Below, in pieces: positions 8,192-10,595 of a stretch of 10,595 bases of DNA. Source of the stretch: Methylococcaceae bacterium UBA7658 (GTDB lineage: Bacteria > Pseudomonadota > Gammaproteobacteria > Methylococcales > Methylomonadaceae); NCBI GenBank assembly GCA_002483425.1, contig DLHW01000006.1, positions 61,651 to 72,245 of the forward strand, read 5' to 3'. Under the pieces are notes generated by a model that did no database searches, was not told the DNA's origin, and saw only the letters and a list, made by a program, of their open reading frames with translations. The position numbers and the translations under genes were made by a program. Position 1 is the stretch's first letter. Every line of letters starts with the position of its first letter.

Positions 8192-8316
8192 GCCCAACGT
8201 AAAACTAACCGGGCGCGCCGGTTGGCAGACTAAAGCGAAGCCGACGAACCCCAATAAACCACAAACCCTTAAAAAGCGCCTGCGTCCGGCGTGTCCCTTT
8301 GACTGCCATGTTAGGC
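8192..8316 (-). other. attC site (125 bp) between SLATT-like and membrane/PLD cassettes
   Basis: On the - strand the site runs from R'' GCCTAAC (8316-8310) to R' GTTGGGC (8198-8192). Inner arms with partial complementarity include GTCAAAGGGAC on one side and CGGCGCGCCCGGTTAG on the other. The first 40 bases match the attC at 10110-10196 in 36 positions. It has no stop codon in one frame, so the upstream gene can be translated through it. R' GTTGGGC predicts that the downstream cassette should end in GCCCAAC; no such heptamer is seen on the - strand from here to dnaQ. Confidence 0.88.
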
Positions 8317-8512
8317 CAGAATAACATACAGTTTTAGGGAGTATCTTTTTATCGTTTTTTAATGGAAGAAGCGCGGATAGTTTCACTTTTGAGCGTAACC
8401 TTGAAGTCTCGATTAGACGTAGCAAATGCCTTTGCCTCTTACTTATTTCTGTACATCGTTCTTGGAGTTCTTGAAGTATAGCATCAAGGCCACCAATGTC
8501 GAGTAAGCCATC

Positions 8513-8528
8513 CCTACATCCCTACATC
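8513..8528. repeat. 8-bp tandem duplication in the SLATT-like gene
   Basis: CCTACATC occurs twice back to back, preceded by CATC, a partial further copy. Eight is not a multiple of three, so one copy more or less switches the frame. Replication slippage could therefore inactivate or restore the gene. Confidence 0.9.
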
Positions 8529-8835
8529 TTGCTATAGTTGTTTCGCACTTACCAGCAAGCATTAGGGACTTGTTTCCAATACCACGATGCCCTTCGAACT
8601 GCTTCCCGAAGTTAAAGAATGTGGTGATACCGCTTATTAAAGCACCAATAAGTGCAAGAAATCCACCACCCCATTTGGCGAAATCAGGTAAATCCTTGCT
8701 AAGAGCGAAGCCCATGATGTTGAGCTAGGCGAGCCAACCCCAATCATCTCTCGGTTGAATCTCAAGGCATAGGAGTACTCTTTACTTTAAAACGGGAAAA
8801 CATTATGTTTTCCTCTTCGGTGACAGGGTTACTCT

Positions 8836-8982
8836 TCATATAGAACTTCTTACGCCCGATACTTGGCGAGAGCGTATACGAGTCGCAGATTGCCCTCGAC
8901 ATATTGTATCTGGAGGAATGTTCTTTTCTATAAAATCATGGAACATGGGAGAACGAGCCAATCGTCGTGCATTTTTGGTCAT
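8836..8982 (-). CDS. Possible 48-residue ORF at the start of the SLATT cassette
   Basis: The region 8716-9040 has no gene of normal length. The best candidate starts at ATG 8982 with a strong AAGGAG five bases upstream, and encodes MTKNARRLARSPMFHDFIEK and about 28 further residues, ending in an Arg/Ser-rich tail. It starts 59 bases after the attC boundary, a position typical of a cassette's first gene. The tail looks unlike normal protein. Another frame reads YVEGNLRLVYALAKYRA before a stop, and a third frame (8762-8902) gives MSRAICDSYTLSPSIG and 30 more residues. So this may be a decayed gene with a frameshift near 8905. I do not recognise a family. Confidence 0.35.
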   Translation of the reverse strand: MTKNARRLARSPMFHDFIEKNIPPDTICRGQSATRIRSRQVSGVRSSI

Positions 8983-9040
8983 ATATACTCCTTCTTAGAA
9001 GAATCGCTATCCATTTGAACTCATTTGTGGAAAAGTAACA

Positions 9041-9091
9041 GCCTAACGCAGAGCGAAGCGGAAGCGGGTCGGCTTGAGCGAATTGTTAAAC
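9041..9091 (-). other. Short attC site (51 bp) after the HEPN-like cassette
   Basis: On the - strand R'' is GTTTAAC (9091-9085), containing the stop codon of the preceding gene, and R' is GTTAGGC (9047-9041). AATTCGCTCAAGCCGAC after R'' is a typical attC left arm, but the matching right arm is largely absent: the site goes from CCGCTTCCGCTTCGC directly into CTGCGTTAGGC. It is at or slightly below the short end of known attC lengths, so it may carry an internal deletion and recombine poorly. Confidence 0.78.
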
Positions 9092-9520
9092 CGCCCATTT
9101 CCAAAACCACCTTTCAAATTTCACCATTCGCCAAGACTTTTCCAGACCAAGCCATTCGTAGTTGGTGATTGCTCTATACAGCATCATCGCTGCCGCATCC
9201 TCAAGGCCAAAAGGAATAGCAATCACTTCGGTGTCATGAATGTGCTTGAGGACATTTCGCGCAAAATTTTCTTCTGATGCATGCTGTTGCCATGTTGGTG
9301 TTGGTTTACAGCCTGTATGGTTACCAGCTTTACCAAGGTACCAGTGCCGCATGGCATTCATCTTTCCTTGACGCTCCAGAATCTTGCCGAGTATCTCTTC
9401 AGATGCGCCCGCCAGTGTGACCGCCGATGCAAACCTCGGGGCTTTCGCCATGAACAGTTTCAATGCACTGTCCAACTGCTCAGATGCCAAATCAACCTGG
9501 GAATATTGAGTTGTCTCCAT
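9086..9520 (-). CDS. Cassette-encoded small helical protein with HEPN-like R-x4-H motif
   Basis: The product has 144 residues. Its ATG follows the attC R' heptamer GTTAAAC after four bases, and its TAA lies inside the next site's GTTTAAC, a compact cassette gene of the usual kind. The N-terminal half (QVDLASEQLDSALKLF, then AVTLAGASEEILGK, about 8-46) and the C-terminal part (EDAAAMMLYRAITNYEWLGL, 107-126) look mostly helical. At 88-93 RNVLKH fits the R-x4-6-H signature of HEPN domains, which in many toxins and defence proteins is the RNase active site. The family of short cassette proteins with LAGA-EEILG seems familiar, but I cannot name it. The ribonuclease idea rests on one motif and is an inference. 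A short bent helical protein without activity is the alternative. Confidence 0.8.
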   Translation of the reverse strand: METTQYSQVDLASEQLDSALKLFMAKAPRFASAVTLAGASEEILGKILERQGKMNAMRHWYLGKAGNHTGCKPTPTWQQHASEENFARNVLKHIHDTEVIAIPFGLEDAAAMMLYRAITNYEWLGLEKSWRMVKFERWFWKWAV

Positions 9521-9524
9521 ATCG

Positions 9525-9648
9525 GTTTAACGTAAAGGTAAGGGGCGCGCCTTTCACGGGCGATTAGCGAAGCCGCCGAAGCTGGAAAAATAACAATCCT
9601 TCAAAACCGCCCCGAAAAGACGTGTCCCGCTTGAGCGTAATGTTAGGC
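9525..9648 (-). other. attC site (124 bp) between GNAT and HEPN-like cassettes
   Basis: On the - strand the site runs from GCCTAAC (9648-9642), which includes the acetyltransferase stop codon, to GTTAAAC (9531-9525), just before the next start. The 3' arm GGCGCGCCCCTTACCTTTACG closely resembles that of the 10110-10196 site. The 5' arm (CGCTCAAGCGGGAC) is of a different type, so the site looks mosaic. Confidence 0.88.
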
Positions 9649-10092
9649 ATTGATGCGAAAACTGTAACCATGACGCTCGAAATCCAGTGACTCATAAAAT
9701 GAATGCGCCCGCTCGCGCTTTAGATTCGACGACAACACCAGCTTATAACAACCGTATTCGGTTGCTAGCTGGATCGCATAACGCATCATAGCTTTCCCTA
9801 TGCCTTGCCCTTGGGATATTGGATCGACCGCGACATCCTCAATGATTGCCGATGGCGCACCCAAGTGTCCCAAGTTGTTCATGACAAGCAGGGCAAATGT
9901 ACCCACAACTCGACCTTCGCTCACTGCGACATAAATTTTGTAATTGGGGTAGTGCAACATTTGCTCAAAGATACGTTCCGCGTCAGGCGCTGGAAGCACC
10001 TTTCCATCATCCAAGTCAGGCTGTGCATAGAGACGTAATACATCGGGCAAATCAGACTTTGAAGCTGTACGAAAACAAAGTGAATCATCCAT
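9643..10092 (-). CDS. GNAT-family N-acetyltransferase (integron cassette)
   Basis: The product has 149 residues and is a complete single-domain GNAT, which would transfer an acetyl group from acetyl-CoA to an amine of unknown identity. It has an N-terminal helix (SDLPDVLRLYAQ), the strand GRVVGTFALLV (60-70), motif A with IEDVAVDPISQGQGIGKAMM (84-103, acetyl-CoA pyrophosphate loop Q-x-x-G-x-G), and motif B AHSFYESLDFERHGYSF (129-145). The start at 10092 is chosen because AAGGAA lies 7 bases upstream and the domain begins there. The frame is open further upstream through the attC, but that extension is attC-encoded and unlikely. Acetyltransferases are common cassette cargo. No residue pattern identifies it as an antibiotic-modifying enzyme. 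Confidence 0.9.
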   Translation of the reverse strand: MDDSLCFRTASKSDLPDVLRLYAQPDLDDGKVLPAPDAERIFEQMLHYPNYKIYVAVSEGRVVGTFALLVMNNLGHLGAPSAIIEDVAVDPISQGQGIGKAMMRYAIQLATEYGCYKLVLSSNLKRERAHSFYESLDFERHGYSFRINA

Positions 10093-10109
10093 CGGATTGT
10101 TCCTTACAT

Positions 10110-10196
10110 GCCTAACGTAAAGGGAAGGGGCGCGCCGCTTGGCAAAGGTTAACAAACACCTGCGCCCGGCGCGTCCCTTTGACTGCCAGGTTAGGC
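10110..10196 (-). other. attC site (87 bp) before the GNAT cassette
   Basis: On the - strand the site runs from GCCTAAC (10196-10190) to GTTAGGC (10116-10110). The arms pair well: GTCAAAGGGACGCGCC near the 5' end faces GGCGCGCCCCTTCCCTTTAC near the 3' end, with small mismatches and extra bases as in functional attC stems. The outer heptamers are perfectly complementary. This is the best-formed site in the window. Confidence 0.92.
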
Positions 10197-10226
10197 CGGA
10201 AAAGAACTGCACAAATTACCATTTGG

Positions 10227-10595
10227 TTATTGCACCTCGCCTTGAAGAAAACCATAAAATAGTTTTTTGATTTTAGTGTAAATTGGTTTCAGAACTTTAA
10301 TGTTTAGGTGTTTACTAACTTGCGACTCCACCTCATTGGTTTTTTCAATGCCAACAATGAAACGCAGATATGAAAACCAAAACACTGAAAATAAGGATAC
10401 ACCGACAGTTACAATAATGATACCAACAAGAGTGCCGACTCCAAAAAAGATAGCAGCGGATTCAGGCATGGTTAAATATCGAGATAATAAATAGTAAAAG
10501 AGGAAGGCTGGAATACAGAAGCCGGCTAGATACAGCATCCAAGCAACAAATACATGGAATGCTATTTTGCTTCGGGGAGTCGCTATTTTTGCGAA
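10227..10595 (-). CDS. Cassette-encoded membrane protein, 5' end outside window
   Basis: The frame is open to the right edge (122 visible codons) and stops 30 bases before the attC at 10196. Two strongly hydrophobic stretches are likely membrane helices, about 12-38 (FHVFVAWMLYLAGFCIPAFL) and 47-77 (IFFGVGTLVGIIIVTVGVSL). A lysine-rich cytoplasmic tail follows (SKHLNIKVLKPIYTKIKK). The visible start FAKIATPRSKIAFHVF looks like the region just after an N-terminus, so perhaps only a few residues are missing. The sequence is more AT-rich than the neighbouring cassettes, consistent with a different origin. I do not recognise the family. Confidence 0.72.
   Translation of the reverse strand, partial: FAKIATPRSKIAFHVFVAWMLYLAGFCIPAFLFYYLLSRYLTMPESAAIFFGVGTLVGIIIVTVGVSLFSVFWFSYLRFIVGIEKTNEVESQVSKHLNIKVLKPIYTKIKKLFYGFLQGEVQ

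Larger units (their letters stand above)
8174..8715 (-). pseudogene. SLATT-like membrane protein broken by an 8-bp tandem duplication
   Basis: As read, the frame from ATG 8715 gives a 90-residue protein ending at 8443. It begins MGFALSKDLPDFAKW, has a membrane helix at about 16-36 (GGGFLALIGALISGITTFF), and continues FNFGKQFEGHRGIGNKSL. The pattern helix, FFNF, then H-x3-G and a long helical part resembles the second half of SLATT domains, membrane effectors often associated with nucleotide-signalling defence systems. At 8513-8528 the unit CCTACATC (+ strand) is present twice in tandem. Removing one copy gives CRDGLLDIGGLDAILQEL, then a continuous helical tail (ERCTEISKRQRHLLRLIE), and the frame stays open for 177 residues through the attC to a TAA at 8174. 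The first SLATT membrane helix seems to be missing, and no ribosome-binding site precedes 8715. SLATT assignment is by pattern only. Confidence 0.62.
6458..10595 (-). mobile_element. Integron gene-cassette array (distal end), integrase not in window
   Basis: All genes run on the - strand, are short and unrelated, and are separated by four sites with attC architecture (RYYYAAC ... GTTRRRY). Start and stop codons abut or lie inside the boundary heptamers: the HEPN-like and GNAT stops lie within GTTTAAC and GCCTAAC, and several starts follow R' within a few bases. In the three complete cassettes the 5' boundary is the reverse complement of the cassette's own 3' R'' heptamer (GTTAAAC/GTTTAAC, GTTAGGC/GCCTAAC twice), the expected signature of cassette circles. 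Reading direction puts attI and intI beyond the right edge. The left end, next to dnaQ, is the oldest end and has no terminal attC. It could be a sedentary chromosomal integron or an attC cluster lacking an integrase; the window cannot decide. Confidence 0.9.

Noticed and set aside
8719..8738. GTTGAGC ... GAGCCAAC palindrome as a fifth attC
   Set aside because: It is only 20 bases, one side does not fit the heptamer consensus, and the cassette's heptamers already pair with each other at 9041 and 8316.
9281..9535. + strand frames within the cassette genes (for example 84 codons at 9281-9535)
   Set aside because: They are opposite-strand shadows of the HEPN-like and other cassette genes, without ribosome-binding sites or recognisable domains.
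10093..10212. N-terminal extension of the acetyltransferase through the attC (FSGLTWQSKGRAGRR)
   Set aside because: The same attC-encoded peptide appears in an unrelated gene, the domain begins after it, and a good ribosome-binding site precedes the ATG at 10092.

Overview
The window joins two very different pieces of a proteobacterial chromosome. Positions 1 to about 6220 are conserved core genome, all on the + strand: the 3' end of hflX, then hflK, hflC, hisZ, purA and dnaQ. The order hflX-hflK-hflC-hisZ-purA, the ancestral-type HisZ and the epsilon-like DnaQ point to a gamma- or betaproteobacterium of moderate GC. My best guess is a methanotroph-type gammaproteobacterium (Methylococcales), but this is inference from gene order, not a database match. 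HflX (ribosome-associated GTPase) and HflK/HflC (membrane regulators of the FtsH protease) form a quality-control block. An intrinsic terminator then precedes hisZ (histidine biosynthesis) and purA (AMP synthesis). DnaQ is the proofreading exonuclease of DNA polymerase III.

Positions 6220-6457 are a junction without a convincing gene. It holds two short, related, lysine/arginine-rich 12-codon reading frames.

From 6458 to the right edge all genes lie on the - strand and form an integron gene-cassette array. Four attC recombination sites are visible (8192-8316, 9041-9091, 9525-9648, 10110-10196). Each starts with RYYYAAC and ends with GTTRRRY, next to a cassette gene's stop and start. In three cassettes the 5' boundary heptamer is the exact reverse complement of the cassette's own 3' heptamer, as integron chemistry predicts. 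Read from right to left, the cassettes carry: a partial membrane protein; a GNAT acetyltransferase; a small helical protein with a HEPN-like R-x4-H motif; a SLATT-like membrane protein broken by an 8-bp tandem duplication, preceded by a weak small ORF; and a last unit with a three-helix membrane protein plus a phospholipase D-family protein with one HKD motif. The last unit has lost its attC, so the array ends abruptly against the dnaQ side. No integrase is visible. It would be expected to the right, unless this is an integrase-less attC cluster.

The most interesting points are the frameshifted SLATT gene whose repaired frame runs through an attC site into a TAATG overlap with the next gene, the damaged start of the PLD gene, and the concentration of effector-like domains (SLATT, HEPN-like, PLD), which suggests a defence-oriented cassette array.
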